Made by a program: the position numbers and the translations under genes. 64,000 nucleotides of DNA, taken from Omphiscola glabra. Lineage: Eukaryota; Mollusca; Gastropoda; Lymnaeidae. How positions within the stretch are numbered: position 1 is the first letter of the stretch; every line of letters starts with the position of its first letter. This document shows, one piece after another, positions 47,358 to 60,087 of this stretch. The stretch spans positions 27,692,348 through 27,756,347 of the forward strand of contig OZ024804.1 in assembly GCA_964017045.1 (NCBI GenBank). The letters run 5' to 3'. Under the pieces are notes generated by a model, which was given only the letters and a program-made list of their open reading frames with translations, ran no database searches and was not told the origin of the DNA.

Positions 47358-50300
47358 TCATTCAACTTCCTTGTACTCCATGACCCAGAGTAATGGTTGG
47401 TCAGTTGTAACAGTCACAGTGGTGTCTGCCAATGTGTTGGACGTGCTGATTAACTCCCCAAAACTCATTCGGTCATCCGCTAGAATTGAAAATATAGTTC
47501 AGGGTCATTTTAAAAAATTAAAATATTAAATCATTTTTCCGGAAATAACACATTGTTCTTTTCATATAAAAAATAATAATAAAAAAGATTGTATCAGAAA
47601 CAAGATTTACTGAGAGTGTATTCTACCCCACATTAACCCGCAAGTTGACTGTTGTTGGAACTAAAATTAAAATATCAGAGATAATTATTTGAACCCTAAT
47701 ATCATGAGGAGAAATAAGAACAACAAAATTATTCACCCAATTCAGAAAATTCATTTTAATTAATTAAAATTATTTCCACACTCACAGACCTGTTTACCCT
47801 CAAATTCTTAAAATCGTACAATATCATAAAAAAATCATTCAATACATTATCTTAATAGTAAAAAAATAAACATACAGTATACATAATGTATACACCTCAA
47901 AATTGTACATTGTACACCAAAGCCGTAAGAGTAAACAGGTCTGCACTCATCAAAGATGTAATTAATTTATCCCAAATATGACCCTTGATTTTGACCCAGG
48001 TGCTCCAATGCTTAGCTTAAGTCATGTGCATTCAATGAAGTAATTCAATAATGACAGAAGTTGACTGCATTGATTTATTCTGTGTTTGGTATGAAGCTAT
48101 TTTATGTCTTAATAACAATTCGAAATATATTTTGTTAAAGCTAAACCCACACTTACTGAGGTTGTATTTAAGGCCTGTGGTGGTCACATGGTCTGCAGGC
48201 TGACCCAATGGAATTAATCCGCACCATTCCCCTTCCAGTCCAGTATCACATCGTAATGTGTGATCACCCTGTTGAGATTTTTGAAAACAAAATATTATTG
48301 AAACAAAAAACATTCAACGCTTCCATAGGGCTTTACAACTACACCAGATGATCTCCCTCTCTTACGATACATCTTCAAAAGAGTCCACTAACATTCAAAT
48401 ATAATGTTTACCTTGTCCAACAGAAGTCCAAGTGATGATTCTGACAGCAGCATGACTGGGACTTTGGTCATTGAAAGAGCTGTAAACAATGTGTTCATAT
48501 TAGCCAGAGTGTGGTCAATGCGTCCTCCAAATGCTCCCACAGCAACAATCTGCTGGGTCTTGAGATAACAAGTACCAAAGCTGTTAACATGCAGGCAACC
48601 ACACAAAAAAAATATTTCAACAGTACCCAGCATAGCAAAGTGACTGCATTAGCACAGGTTTTAAAACCCTTTTCTTGTTTGCGACTCCATTTTCTAGCAG
48701 CAAAGTGACCCAAATACATTAAAGAGACCCGTGATCCAAATACATATCCAAATGTCTTTTTAATGGCATATGAGAAACAAATTAAAAAAGAATTATTACC
48801 AGTAAAATATAATTCAAAATAATTTTAATAACCTTAATTTATTATATATCTAACGCGATCATTAAAATTTTGTTAATAAATTTTGTTACCTACATGTATA
48901 CCAGTACAAAAAAATACTTTTATATGACTAAAGAAAATCCTCTAACCGTGTTTTTATCCATTCTCTCTGTAACAATCCTCAAACATTTGGTGAAATCTGT
49001 CTCATTTTGATCTGGTGTGGCCACTATATCAACATTCTGAAATGATATTAAGCAAAAATTAAAACATATGATCAAGCCATTAGTGGCATAGTAGACATGT
49101 AGCAAAATGTTACTAAAAGTTTCATAAGGGTTCCTGAGATTTGTAACATCTGAGATATTTTTTCCGCTCCTTGATTTTGGGATTCAATTACTCTAATCTC
49201 AAAATCAAACCATGATTGATCTATTGAAAAAATAATAGTTTATAACTTATTTAAAGCATAATTGAATGTCTCCTTCATTTCAACAGCTGCAACTTTTAAA
49301 ATCTTATTTGCAGAAATCTTTGGTACTGTGACGTGATTTTTACATTGTCTGCATCTCTGCCAAGAGGCACAAGGTTTCAATTTGTTGTCTGCAATAGATT
49401 AGATAAATAGACAAGTGCAATTTGTAAACATACATTTTTGGGAGGATGTAGACACTGAGCAAAAAAATCACTAACCACCAAAGACAGCAGCCAACGTGAC
49501 ATGGGATTAAAAATATGCACAAATTGTTTTAACTGCCATTATCTTACCATTTAAGCTACACTTCCTGAGATAAATCCGGCACATTCCCACATTCAATAAA
49601 ACAAAGATCTTGAATGAATATTTAAAAATACAATGCCCCCCAAATAGTACAATGTATTTCAATCATTTTTTTCTTCAATATTTGGGATAGTTGAAAGACA
49701 AGCTGGAAGATGCCATACAATGTTTGGTTGTTTTAAATACAAATATGTCTTTGGATCATTCTGCTACAATGAATTTTTAAAAATTGTGTTACAAACTTGA
49801 AACTTTAGCCTTAGTACCCAAGGAGAATTTTAATAATTTTCCCCCCTTTAATTTCTTTAAAACCATAAAAATCACCTTGTTCTTGTAATACTCTAGAGTA
49901 GCAGAAGTGGCTGAATCAAAGTCTCCTGTAATAATGTTGGGTAAATATTCATCCTTTTTATCTCCGAAGCTCTTGTGCAATCGATTCACACCTCCATCAG
50001 TGACAGCTGTGAATGTGCCTACATCAACAAAAAAAAAACATAAAACATTTAATGGCAACTTAAGATAGGGACCAAAAACATCTATGCACCAGAGCATGCT
50101 CCAAGTTTTAAAAAAACATGCTAGTTGAAGCTGAGTAGTTAGGCCTACTTATATGAAAATACATAGGTCAATGTGCTCTTTCTTTCTATATTAGAAATTA
50201 CCATATTCTTAATATTTCCTAGTTAGCCAAAAATGTAGGTCTACAGATTTTTAATTAATATAAACTATTGACAAAAACGACTTACTTTTGCACCAAATAT

Positions 50301-51525
50301 TGTTGAGCAGGGGTACATCTATGGGTTGATTAAGAATAATAAGGGCTATTTTAGGGCCTGAAAAATATTATTAAAAATTATTGGCTTAGGCTGAAAAGAA
50401 AATTGTGACAGTATTATTTAGGATTTAAAAATATTTTTGGGTAGTCTTTCTCATGTATTTTTCTGGAATCAACATACATAATTCTCTATGTAACAATATC
50501 CGTCACTAACGCTAAGGTTTAATAGTATGCAAAATACTATTCCCAATAATTGCGCTAAATGAAGTTCTTAAAAATACTGCAAGTGCCTGTGGTGAGTGAT
50601 TTTTTTAAAAAGTAAATAGTCTCATTTAAAATAACATATAAAAGGGGGGTGGGACATTAGAACATTAATATAGTTCTGTTCAGTGCATGGAAATAGTGTG
50701 CAGTTGTGAAAGGGGGGGGGGGGGGCACTAATTAGGATTTTTATAATATGTGTTACTTGAATAAATGGGAAGTTCATGCATTGCTGCCGCCATTGTTTGG
50801 CAGGCTATAGGTATTTTATAAAGAATACACATAAGTTTACATGCGATAATGATACAAAATTTTATCAGAAATAATATACGCACCTGAACTGCAAGATTAC
50901 CACCTAACCTGTGCCCTATAAACTATCCATAAACCTAACCTGGACCCTAAAAAAACTTTATTATTATTTAGGAAGAAACATTCTCACTGATCACAGGTGA
51001 CAGAGTACTCACTGACCACTGATCACTGAGTACTCACACTCACTGCTGGCTGAGTGAGTGAGTGAGACTGACTCATTGAATATTGAATCATCGCTGGTGT
51101 GTAAATTCGAATAGATCGTACCGCGTTTTTTTTACCATGGCCGCCAACTTGATTGCCGTGACCGTAAAATATAAGAATAAAACGTTAAAAAAATAATGAA
51201 AAAATTTCCTAAATTAGTATCACCCTAAACCTAACCTGAACCTTAAATCTATCCCTAAACTTTTAAACCTAACCTAATGAAATGAGGTACGCACGGTCTA
51301 TCTTAATTAGCCAAGTGGTTTACTCTGTTGTAGTTTAGTTTTTGGTAAACCTGAATGTCTGAATTTCAGGTTGAAAGTCAGTGAAACAAAACTAAAAAAA
51401 CTGTCAAAACTTTTTTTTTACCGATGCCCATTCATTCTATGATTCTATATTGAGAACATACACAAATAATAGAAGGAACTACCTGCTTCTGGGAGCAAAA
51501 AAGCAAGAGGTCGAAGGAACCTCAT
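47358..51525 (-). CDS. TPK1: Thiamin pyrophosphokinase, seven exons
   Basis: Coding exons in transcript order are 51525-51483, 50357-50286, 50018-49876, 49036-48947, 48558-48412, 48268-48157 and 47479-47358. Every junction is GT-AG and in phase, and the total is 242 residues (human TPK1: 243). The enzyme transfers pyrophosphate from ATP to thiamin in the cytosol, making thiamin diphosphate. Visible motifs are [25 protein letters not shown] (metal binding), [12 protein letters not shown] (catalytic), [32 protein letters not shown] (thiamin binding) and STSNT with a C-terminal QPLLWVM. Exon 1 ([14 protein letters not shown]) is short and its start rests on position and similarity in layout to the human N-terminus; the other exons are secure. 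Confidence 0.94.
50478..50775 (+). repeat. Dispersed repeat family, copy D (TPK1 intron 1)
   Basis: It shares AACAATATCCGTCACTAACG, TTGCGCTAAATGAAGTTCTT and a GGGACATTAGAACATTAATA block with copy C. Confidence 0.6.
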
Positions 51526-52289
51526 CACGACTTTTTTATAAACAAACTTTTGTGTAAATCCTACGCTATTTATTTACTTCTATCATTTTTGTCATAGCTT
51601 TTCCGGAAATATTTGTTTTAATAACTTAGTTTAAAAGAGTTAATTCCAAGCATGACATGACGCAGTCCTATGAAACAATGTCTGGAGCATTTATTTTGTT
51701 CGATCCGATTAAATAATCGTAATGAACAATTTATTGTGTCAGCCTATTTTACCGATTTAAAGCGATACAAAAACTTATCTATTTACGTCATAACATGATA
51801 CTTTTGTGTAAGTGTAAAGAACTTTTGTTTAAGTGTAAAGAACTGCATAAATTACTATTGAAACTTCATATGACAAATTATATGTTTTGATTTTAGGTGT
51901 AGAACTAGAAGATGCAACGAAGTCTACTCCGAGTAATGACTATTGAAGTAGGCTATTATATTCTTCAATTATGATTAGTAAAATAGCAATTGTTTCTTAT
52001 TTCAATATTTAATTGATAAAAGAAGATTTGGAGAACATCACATGAGACCATCTCACATCTGTATTTACAAAATTCATAACTCTACCACCGAGTAGATCTA
52101 CATCTACCTTCTTAAAGGATGGGCCAACCTGGGCACTGCATTTCCTATCATTACTTGCATACAGTGGTGTAGGCAAGTGGGGTTGAGGGATCAACCCATC
52201 CTCCTTGGGAGATCAAACCAAGGTAAAAAGATACGGGGAAGGAATAGTAATAAGGGATAGAGACTGCAATCACGTGTCGGCAGGAAGCC

Positions 52290-52760
52290 TTCAACCGCGA
52301 ACAAATAAAACTACTTCATTCACTTCATTGAATCCCTGTACAAGCACGGATTGATTACAAACTATCTGTTCTCTGCCACAACTTTTTCTCGATTCCTGCC
52401 CTTCCTATCTAACCGAACTTCTCTCTGTCTATTTACCCCTTCGACAGCTTCGCTCTTCCGAAGAGGCGCATATTCTTTCTGTCCCCAAGACTCGCACAAC
52501 AACATACGGTAAAAGATATTTCTCGTTCTGTGCCATAGACATAGAGATGTGCGTGCTCAAGTAAATTTACTCTGTGTGCTAGCTTCACACTTTCCTTCTT
52601 TAAGCATGACCAGCGCGCACTCTATACATTATAGCTCTGTGTTCTGTGCCCCCAAACAATGGAAGTCTCTTCCACTACACATCCGCAATATACCAACATC
52701 TCAGCTTTCAAAACTGCACTCAAAACACATCTCTTTAAACTCTACTATCCTGACGGATTC
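52290..52760 (+). mobile_element. Decayed LINE C-terminal fragment
   Basis: The readings contain RTTTYGKRYFSF, a FCAPKQWKSLPLHIRN-type motif and SAFKTALKTHLFKLYYPD. These are characteristic of the C-terminal end of CR1/L2-like or RTE-like retrotransposons. The frame changes repeatedly. Confidence 0.65.
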
Positions 52761-53514
52761 CCCCTTCTGATCGATTACGATATTGATGGGTGCTTGACAT
52801 TTAAAAAGTTATGGAATAGTTGGGCGAATACACATTTGTTTTGTTTAATTAATGTACGTTAATTTTAAGTTCAGGATTATGTTTGTTAAATTGTATGTAC
52901 AGCGTGGTGAGCCCAGCCCTAGGTTGGGGTACTACGCTATAAAATAACTTCTTATAATAATAATAATAATTAAATGTTTTTTAAAAGCATTTAGCTGAAG
53001 TAGAATGTGGAAATTTGTATCTGCAAAGCCCTAATAGGCAAAATATTATAGCCTTATTAATAATGATTGCTAATCCAGCGTCAGCAGCGATCCAATATAG
53101 CTGTTATAATCCACGATTTACTATTCAAAGTTTGTCTGCACCCACTGATGTAGCCCAGGAATAAGGTGAGACTAAATAAGAAAGCTCTGTTTAAAATCCT
53201 TTGGCCCACTTTCCAGATGTCCCCAGTAATTTAACCGTTCAGGCTTAGCTGACAAAGTATTAGATGGGAAACCAATTTCAAAGCGTTCCAGTCCAATTAC
53301 CTGTCAAAATTGTGACACTAACATTATGTAGAAACAATAAGGTCAATGAATTATTATTCTGTATAAGTTTGTTGTATTTGAGGATTCACCCTTCTCCGTT
53401 ATGCCACAGCAGCTATCCTTATGAGATTCAAATATAAAAAGGAAAATGGTGTATCAATATAAGAGAAGAGTTTGAAGTTAATTTTAAAAGCATTATCTGA
53501 GAATTATGTTTGTT

Positions 53515-53960
53515 TGTGATTCATTCTTCAGGGTATTCACCCAATGACCTGTTCGCTATGTCACCCACTGACATGTTCACCATGTTTTTAGTGTCTCATT
53601 CTTCAGTGTCTTCCCCCAGTGACCTTTAACTATGTTTGTTTGTCAGTGTCTTATTCGTCAGAGTGTTCACCCAATGAGCTTTGAGTATGTGTGTTTGTTT
53701 GTGTCTCATTCTTCTGTAAGTTCACCCAATGACTTTTGACTATGTTTATTAGTGTCTGATTCTTCAGTGTGTTTACCCAATGACCTTTCAGTATTTATTG
53801 TTTGCTTGTGTCTCATTATTCAGGGTATTCACCCAATGACTTGTTCACTTGTTTGTTAGTGTCTCATTCTTCAGTGTGTTCACCGAAATAACTGTTAAGT
53901 ATGTTTGTTTGTCAGTGTCTTATTCGCCAGTGTATATTTGTTAGTCAGTGTCTCATTTTT
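53515..53960 (+). repeat. About 55-60-bp degenerate minisatellite
   Basis: Units share GTGTCTCATTCTTCAGTGT, TTCACCCAATGACC and TATGTTTGTTTGT. The array ends 25 bp before the Polinton target duplication. Confidence 0.85.
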
Positions 53961-53990
53961 TAACGGCGCAAACAATCACGGTTGCCAATG

Positions 53991-54466
53991 AGTAGTATAT
54001 AGTGTAGCTTTCGAGTATTATTTGGAGGGTTTATGGAGGGTAAGTTGGAGGGTAGGGTGGAGGGTAAGATGGAGGGTGGAGGGTTTGTTGATGGGTCGAT
54101 CAAAGAGCGATAATCGATTAATTAATATTAATAATTTCCATTGTTGCACAGTCGTGTTGTTGCATGGTGTTTATTTTATTGATTATTGCTTTGAATTTTA
54201 ATAATTTTAATAATTAAGTGATAAAAATTAATTCTATTTATTGTAATAATTAAATATATTGTAATAATTAAATATTTTTTTATGTTGTAATAATTAAATA
54301 TATTTTTATGTTGTAATAATTAAATATATTTTTATGTTGTGATAATTAAATATATTTTACTAATTGTAATAATAACTGAATAGACAATAATTTGACAAAA
54401 ATTGTAAAGACAAAAATTTACAATAATTGACAACAAAGATGTCGTTTTTTAATATATATTTTATTC
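53991..54466 (+). repeat. Left terminal inverted repeat of the Polinton-like element
   Basis: This is about 476 bp and is inverted relative to 57810-58211. It contains short GGAGGGT-type repeats near 54025-54090 and TAATAATTAAATATATT repeats near 54240-54360. These account for its greater length compared with the right copy. Confidence 0.85.
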
Positions 54467-54637
54467 GTCCCTGAGATTCGAACAATCCATAGTCAAAGGG
54501 AACTAAGTCGTTAATTATTTTTGCCAAACATCATTTATGCCACTTTCCTGAAATCATGTGACCGGCGCTGACCACTAGGGGCCTTGCGCGCCAACGCTGG
54601 ACGCCATCTTGGTTTGGCGCCAATTCATTCTTTGTGC

Positions 54638-56079
54638 CAGGGCTACCACACCTTGGGAAATTTCCCAAGATCTTGGGAATTCACGACCCCCATTGGGATC
54701 TGGGGAATAATTTTGAAAATCAGACAAAACCTTGGGAAATATTAACAGGGGGGGAAGATTTTTTTTACATATTTTGAAAAAACGCAAACATATGTGATAA
54801 AATTTAAGTGAAAATAAAGCAAAAATAGTTTTTAAAGTAACAAGGAAAAAAAGTATTGTTTTAACTCTTTTCTGGTTTTAATTTTTTAAACCATTCATAA
54901 ATAAATAAGAAATCTTGAAATTAAAGTTAATATTGTGAAGTATTAAATTATTTAAATAGTTAATAATTAAAGAAATTCAATTTTCTCTTCATTTTTTTTA
55001 CATTGAATACTAAAAATTACACCCAGGTGTTGAAAGTTTATCAAATTGACCTTGTAAACCATATGCATAGAACAGTCTTAACAATAAATAAACTGATAAT
55101 AAATCTTGAAATCTCAAAGGAAATCAATATAGACTATTAATATTATAGAATTTATGAGGGGGGGGGCAGTAGGCTCGGAAACTTTATCATTAGGCTAATA
55201 GACATTAGTAAGCATACGAAAAACAGTACAAGTCAAAGAGGGAACGATAGTGTTCAATCAAGAATCGATAGTAAAATATGATGAATTTCAGTTACTTCTA
55301 CAATGTGTTCAAACTATGATGCATCTGTTAAAAAAATCCAGCCTAATTTTTATCAATTGGAAAAAAATAGTTGTGCATATAACAACAGGTAATTAAGATA
55401 TTAAAATTATACCGGTATCTTGTAGGATTATAACTGAAAAGTTCATTTAAACAGTATTTTGTTTGAAAAAAAAATATAATAATTATAATGTAAATTTACA
55501 ATGTAAAAAAATACTTATTGTCTTCATATAATATCAATCCATTTTAACTACAATTATTATTATTAAATTCTGCTTTATTGCTTTGCAAACCCCATTACTA
55601 ATCTACAGACTTACAATAAGAAAAAAAACATGTTTTGATGATGAACATTTTGCCCTTGTAATAGTTGTAAAAAGATTTCTGTGTTGTTTAGCCCTGTGAG
55701 CTTTGTTTCAAAGTGACTTCTATTACACATGTAGATGATATTTTTACCAGAAAATTTGGAGGTAATATTTAATTTAGTAGCCTAACTCCAGTGGGTATTG
55801 ATAATTTGGATTATAAATTAATATATATTTTTTTTTCAAAATCAAATTTTTAAATTTTTTTTGTGATAAAGATTTTTTTAAAATGTCTTTTAAAATAAAT
55901 TTCAGTCAATTACTGTACCCCGAGTTTCAAGGGCATTAATTCAAGCTATTAATGCATTAGTTACTACATAGAAAACCCCTTTTAAAGAAAACTCTTATAT
56001 ATTTATATGATCTTGGGAAATCTTGGGAAATGTTTTGACAAAATCTTGGGAAATTTAAAAAAAGTGAGTGGCAGCCCTG
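54638..56079. mobile_element. Nested hAT-like DNA transposon (non-autonomous)
   Basis: The 1442-bp element has imperfect inverted ends, CAGGGCTACCAC and (reverse complement) CAGGGCTGCCACTC. It is flanked by an exact 8-bp duplication CTTTGTGC at 54630-54637 and 56080-56087. Subterminal CTTGGGAAAT motifs recur at both ends. An 8-bp duplication with CAGGG-type ends indicates hAT. No transposase is visible. It sits inside the Polinton-like element and is therefore the younger insertion. Confidence 0.85.
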
Positions 56080-56414
56080 CTTTGTGCCCTGGCCGCGGAG
56101 GAAGGAGGTCGGTGTTTGACCAGAGGAGACAGACGGACTTAGAATTTTATTTATTTCTGTGCTTTACAAGTATGGAATTTAGATCATATCGTGATAAATT
56201 TAAAAAACATTACATTGACAACTACGATTATCTGTTTTTTAGACCTGAGTTAGGCTTAAATTGTAACAGATTATAAGAATCTGAGTTTGTTAGAATTCAA
56301 AATGGTGATGGAGGCAGCTGACAGAAAGAGGTAAGTCAATTTTTTATTTATTAAGTCTATCAATCAAACCTACTTTCACACATCTCTGCTATACATTTCT
56401 GCCCACATCTTTGT

Positions 56415-56960
56415 CTTGTGTTATTTCAGGAGATTTTTTAAATTTTATGGAAGTGTTCAAAAATTATACATAGACGCCCAGACACGTGGGTCTATCATTT
56501 TATTAAGACCCAAACCCACTACCCTACTTTCAAACATCTCCGCTATACACATATACTCCCGTCCCATCTCTTTCTACTTGTGTTATTTCAGGAGATTTTA
56601 AATATTTTTAATGGGGTGATTCTCAAAAATTATACATAGACCCCAAACCACACACGGTCTATCATTTTATTAAAGATATGACTAGCACCCCTGCTTTTTA
56701 TATCAAACAGACCCCCTATTCACAGCTACCCCCTTCGTACAGCTTTGTCTTGTGTTATTTCAGGAAATTTTTTAAATTTTTAATGGAGTGATTCTCAAAA
56801 ATTATACATAGACCCCAAACCACGCGGTATATCATTTTATTAAAGCTAGCACCCCTGTTTTGTATATCACCCAGACCCGCATCTTTTTTCTGTCTGTTAT
56901 TTCAGGAGCTTTTTATTTTAAATATATTTATTTCAGGAGATTTTAAATATTTTTAATGGA
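56415..56960 (+). repeat. Degenerate tandem repeat (about 150-180 bp units) inside the Polinton-like element
   Basis: Four or so diverged copies share TTATTTCAGGAGATTTT, then TCAAAAATTATACATAGAC, CCAAACCAC and TCTATCATTTTATTAA. They account for the short open readings here that resemble each other. Confidence 0.75.
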
Positions 56961-57181
56961 GTGTTTATAAAATTATACATAGACAACCAAACACGTATAG
57001 TTTTATTCTTCATGGTCTCGTATATCGGCTGCCATTCCCCGTAACACCATATAATATCCTGGGGTGTAGGGATGACCATTTCTGATAAATGTGCCAACAT
57101 CTTGTTTACAAAGACAGTTTTACCACTACCGGTTGGACCGGAGATAAGAGCCGTAAAGGGATGTTTCCACATAGGATCCAT
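56933..57181 (-). pseudogene. Polinton-type packaging ATPase, N-terminal fragment
   Basis: The reading begins MDPMWKHPFTALISGPTGSG and continues KT, which is a Walker A P-loop at residues 15-22. It runs to a PQDIIWCYGEWQP motif near residues 40-52 and then loses similarity within some 30 residues. The HPFT...SGPTGSGKT...IWCYGE pattern is one I associate with ATPases carried by Polinton/adintovirus-type elements, and the location inside long TIRs agrees. The remainder of the ATPase (Walker B and beyond) is missing, so it is a broken gene. Confidence 0.6.
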
Positions 57182-57277
57182 TATTAGTAATGTTGTCTTG
57201 ACTTAGTCGGAATGTATTTTATAATATTGATCTGGTTTTCTCCCTAGCAATCCCATCAGACAACCTAATCCATCAAT

Positions 57278-57811
57278 TATGGAGCGGTCTTACAGAGAGA
57301 CGGAATTTTTGCTCGGGGTGCCTGGAGGACCAGGCAAATCAACTGGGGCACTCGTGCCTGACAGCGGCCTCGTTTGAGGAGTTGGTGGGGGACCAGCTCC
57401 GAAACGCCACGAGGAGCTTAAGGCGAAGCCAGCTGATATCGCTGGGTTACAGGAAAACAAAGCGGCGGGTTCTCTCCTATGAAAGGCGGATAGCCCGTCA
57501 GACTTCGCCCATGGCGGAGATGATAGCGGCTCCCCAGGCGGGCCCCAGCCGTGAGGACAGCCCAACAACGCCTCCTCCGCCTCCACAGGCACCCACTCCA
57601 AGGCGGGCCCCAGCCATGGTGCTGACACCCCAGCAACGCCTCCTCCACCTCCACAACAGAGGGTGCCACCCCTGACCCTGCGACTAAACCCTCCGTCTAT
57701 CTCAAGTGTCGGAGGGGTTAGCTTTCGCAATCGGGCCGGCCCCTGGGAGGTCGCACCCCGGGAAGAACCACCTTCCCGGGGGAAACATAATTTGTACTGT
57801 TTGCGTACGGA
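57278..57811 (+). other. GC-rich, proline-rich possible ORF remnant in the Polinton-like element
   Basis: This block is clearly more GC-rich than its surroundings. It contains overlapping open readings with PPPPPQ runs. A CCTCCTCC-type unit (GGCGGGCCCCAGCC followed by a proline-coding stretch) occurs twice, and the two copies are in different frames, so an indel has shifted the frame between them. The reading ends shortly before the right TIR. I cannot assign a product. A capsid or accessory ORF of the element is possible. Confidence 0.35.
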
Positions 57812-58211
57812 ATAAAATATATATTAAAAAACGACATCTTTGTTGTCAATTTTTGTCAAATTTTTGTCTATTCAGTTATTACAATTAGTAAAATATATTT
57901 ATCACAACATAAAAATATATTTAATTATTACAACATAAAAATATATTTAATTATTACAACATAAAAATATATTTAATTATTACAATATATTTAATTATTA
58001 CAATAAATAGAATTAATTTTAATCACTTAATTATTAAAATTCAAAGCAATAATCAATAAAATAAACACCATGCAACAACACGACTGTGCAACAATGGAAA
58101 TTATTAATATTTATTAATATTAATTGATCGATTATCGCTCTTTGATCGACCCATCATCTTACCCTCCATAAACCCTCCAAATAATACTCGAAAGCTACAC
58201 TATATACTACT
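57810..58211 (-). repeat. Right terminal inverted repeat of the Polinton-like element
   Basis: This is about 402 bp and is the inverted partner of 53991-54466. It shares the internal block around GACAACAAAGATGTCG and the outer AGTAGTATATAGTGTAGC. Confidence 0.85.
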
Positions 58212-58600
58212 CCAATGGCATATTGTACACTTACTAATGATGACATGTTATACACTTGCTAATGATGGCATGTTATACACTTACAAATGTGCAAAAAAAA
58301 TTATCGCCGACCTCTATCTTCGAACAATGATGTATTTCAGTGTATTCACCACCGCAACATTAACGATTGTTAGTTCTCTCTCCCAGCTACAGGCTTAAAG
58401 CCTAAAGAAATGGACGTAACCAGCAATTATTCCGCATTTGTCTGTACGTGTGTTGTCAAGCCATGAAACGCCTGACTAACTTTTAGCCTTGAAAGAAACA
58501 TGTGCAGGTCCACGTGTGGTTAAGGTACGACAGATATAACATGTGCAGGTCCACGTGTGGTTAAGGTACGACAGATACATTTAGACGCGTGACAACACTT

Positions 58601-58857
58601 TTTGAAAGCCTATCACCTTGATACAACAACGCTTGTTTACAAAGCCTATCACCTTGATACAACAACGCTTGTTTACAAAGCCTATCACCTTGATACAACA
58701 ACGCTTGTTTACAAAGCCTATCACCTTGATACAACAATGCTTGTTTACAAAGCCTATCACCTTGATACAACAATGCTTGTTTACAAAGCCTATCACCTTG
58801 ATACAACAACGCTTGTTTACAAAGCCTATCACCTTGATACAACAATGCTTGTTTACA
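58601..58857 (+). repeat. 36-bp minisatellite, 7 copies
   Basis: AAAGCCTATCACCTTGATAC then AACAACGCTTGTTTAC. Copies are nearly identical, differing by C/T in AACAACG. Confidence 0.95.
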
Positions 58858-58859
58858 TT

Positions 58860-59945
58860 TTAAACGTTTGCTTTAATATATAACAAGCAACTCTTCCAAA
58901 AATCGACAAATAAATAAGACTAGAAAGTCTATTGACGTCTTTGGGAAATCATGTAACCGTAGTAAGGGATTCGACTTTGGCCAGAGCATATAGTTAACGT
59001 CACTCGTTATGTAAAGTGTTTTTTATCACTTTATTGTTATCTCCGAAGAATCAAAACAGTTCAGTCACAATATGTCCGAAGCCAGCGGTTCTCAGCCCTT
59101 GGGTAACGATCCACTCGTGGGGGGGGGGGGGGGGGTGGGCTGACAATATGCCAGGGTTATGGGGTTCCCGAGAACCCGAAATTTTAGGGGTTTTGTGTGT
59201 GGGCAATATAGCTGCTAGACTAGTAAAGTGGGGAACATAGTTATAAAAATGAAATAGTGGGGCAAAATATCTTGTAGAATAGCGTGCAAGACAGGTGTGG
59301 CATTTCAGAGTAGGGGAACCTAGGCCTTGTTATAAAAGAATAGGGTATCAATTTTAATAAATTATTATTTTATTTATTATTAAAAGTTCAAAATATATTT
59401 AATATAATTTTTAAAATTATATTTAAAAAAACATAGGCCTACATTTTGGAGCAGTAAGAAATTTTACCAGCTCCAAGCAAAAGATCCTACTCAAGAGCTA
59501 CGAGCTTCAGCTCCGCTCCAAATCCAGGGCAAATATTCACAATTAAAAATTATTGTGAAAACTGTTTTTAAACTTGTTTACTGACTACCACCTAATGAAC
59601 TATAGTCATAGTTTTTTTTTATCATTAATGGGAGTGTGCTGAAATTAGTCTTTAATTTTAATAGGCTTTTACATTTTAAATGTGAGTCGTCGTCTCCCAA
59701 ATGATAGCCATTTTCAATCATATTGCGTTTGGTCAGATCCGTATAATTACATAATTTGGTTGGTTTTTTGTGTGTTTTTTTACCGTGTACCAAAAGAAAC
59801 AAAAAAGTGCTAGCGTACTTGGTTTGGACCAGTTCGTGTTCAAGTAGTGTTTGTTACCACGCTATGTAAAGTATCTATATTTAGACACGTGACGTCACAC
59901 TTTTACCATTACATAAGTTCAACTTTTATATGTAGCACGCCGCTA
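58860..59945. other. Unassigned stretch with a partial hAT end
   Basis: CAGCGGTTCTCAGCCCTTGG at about 59083 resembles a hAT terminus of the SPIN-like type, but no partner end is evident. A G homopolymer follows at about 59120. Confidence 0.4.
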
Positions 59946-59947
59946 CT

Positions 59948-60087
59948 TTATAAGGTTTCAAACCGTTCATCCACCACAAGAGGAAAGGTTGTGGGCTGTA
60001 TTTATAATTTGTTAATCTATTATTAATAAGACGATCTATCAGAACTGCTGTTAATTTATCTTGTAACAGTAATTTATTTTGGTGCTG
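59948..60087 (+). promoter_or_regulatory. Candidate TATA box and noncoding first exon of the TspO-like gene
   Basis: A TATA-like TTTATAAG occurs at 59948-59955. A consensus donor GTGCTG|GTAAGT follows at 60087/60088. The coding exon downstream begins at an acceptor (TTTTGCAG, 60741-60748), so an upstream untranslated exon is expected, and this is the best placed candidate. It is inferred from signals only. Confidence 0.3.

Larger units (their letters stand above)
53991..58211. mobile_element. Polinton/Maverick-type element remnant with long inverted repeats
   Basis: The left inverted repeat (53991-54466) matches the reverse complement of the right one (57810-58211), allowing for indels in AT-rich and GGAGGGT-type stretches. 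The element begins AGTAGT and ends ACTACT. It is flanked by a perfect 6-bp duplication CCAATG at 53985-53990 and 58212-58217. An AG...CT terminus, a 6-bp duplication and TIRs of several hundred bases are the Polinton signature. Inside are an ATPase fragment on the - strand and a GC-rich proline-rich segment. I see no polymerase B, integrase or protease, so this is a deletion derivative. It is split by a nested hAT element. Confidence 0.85.

Noticed and set aside
50900..51280. CCTAACCT-rich stretches as interstitial telomere
   Set aside because: Units are irregular and scattered, not a TTAGGG array.
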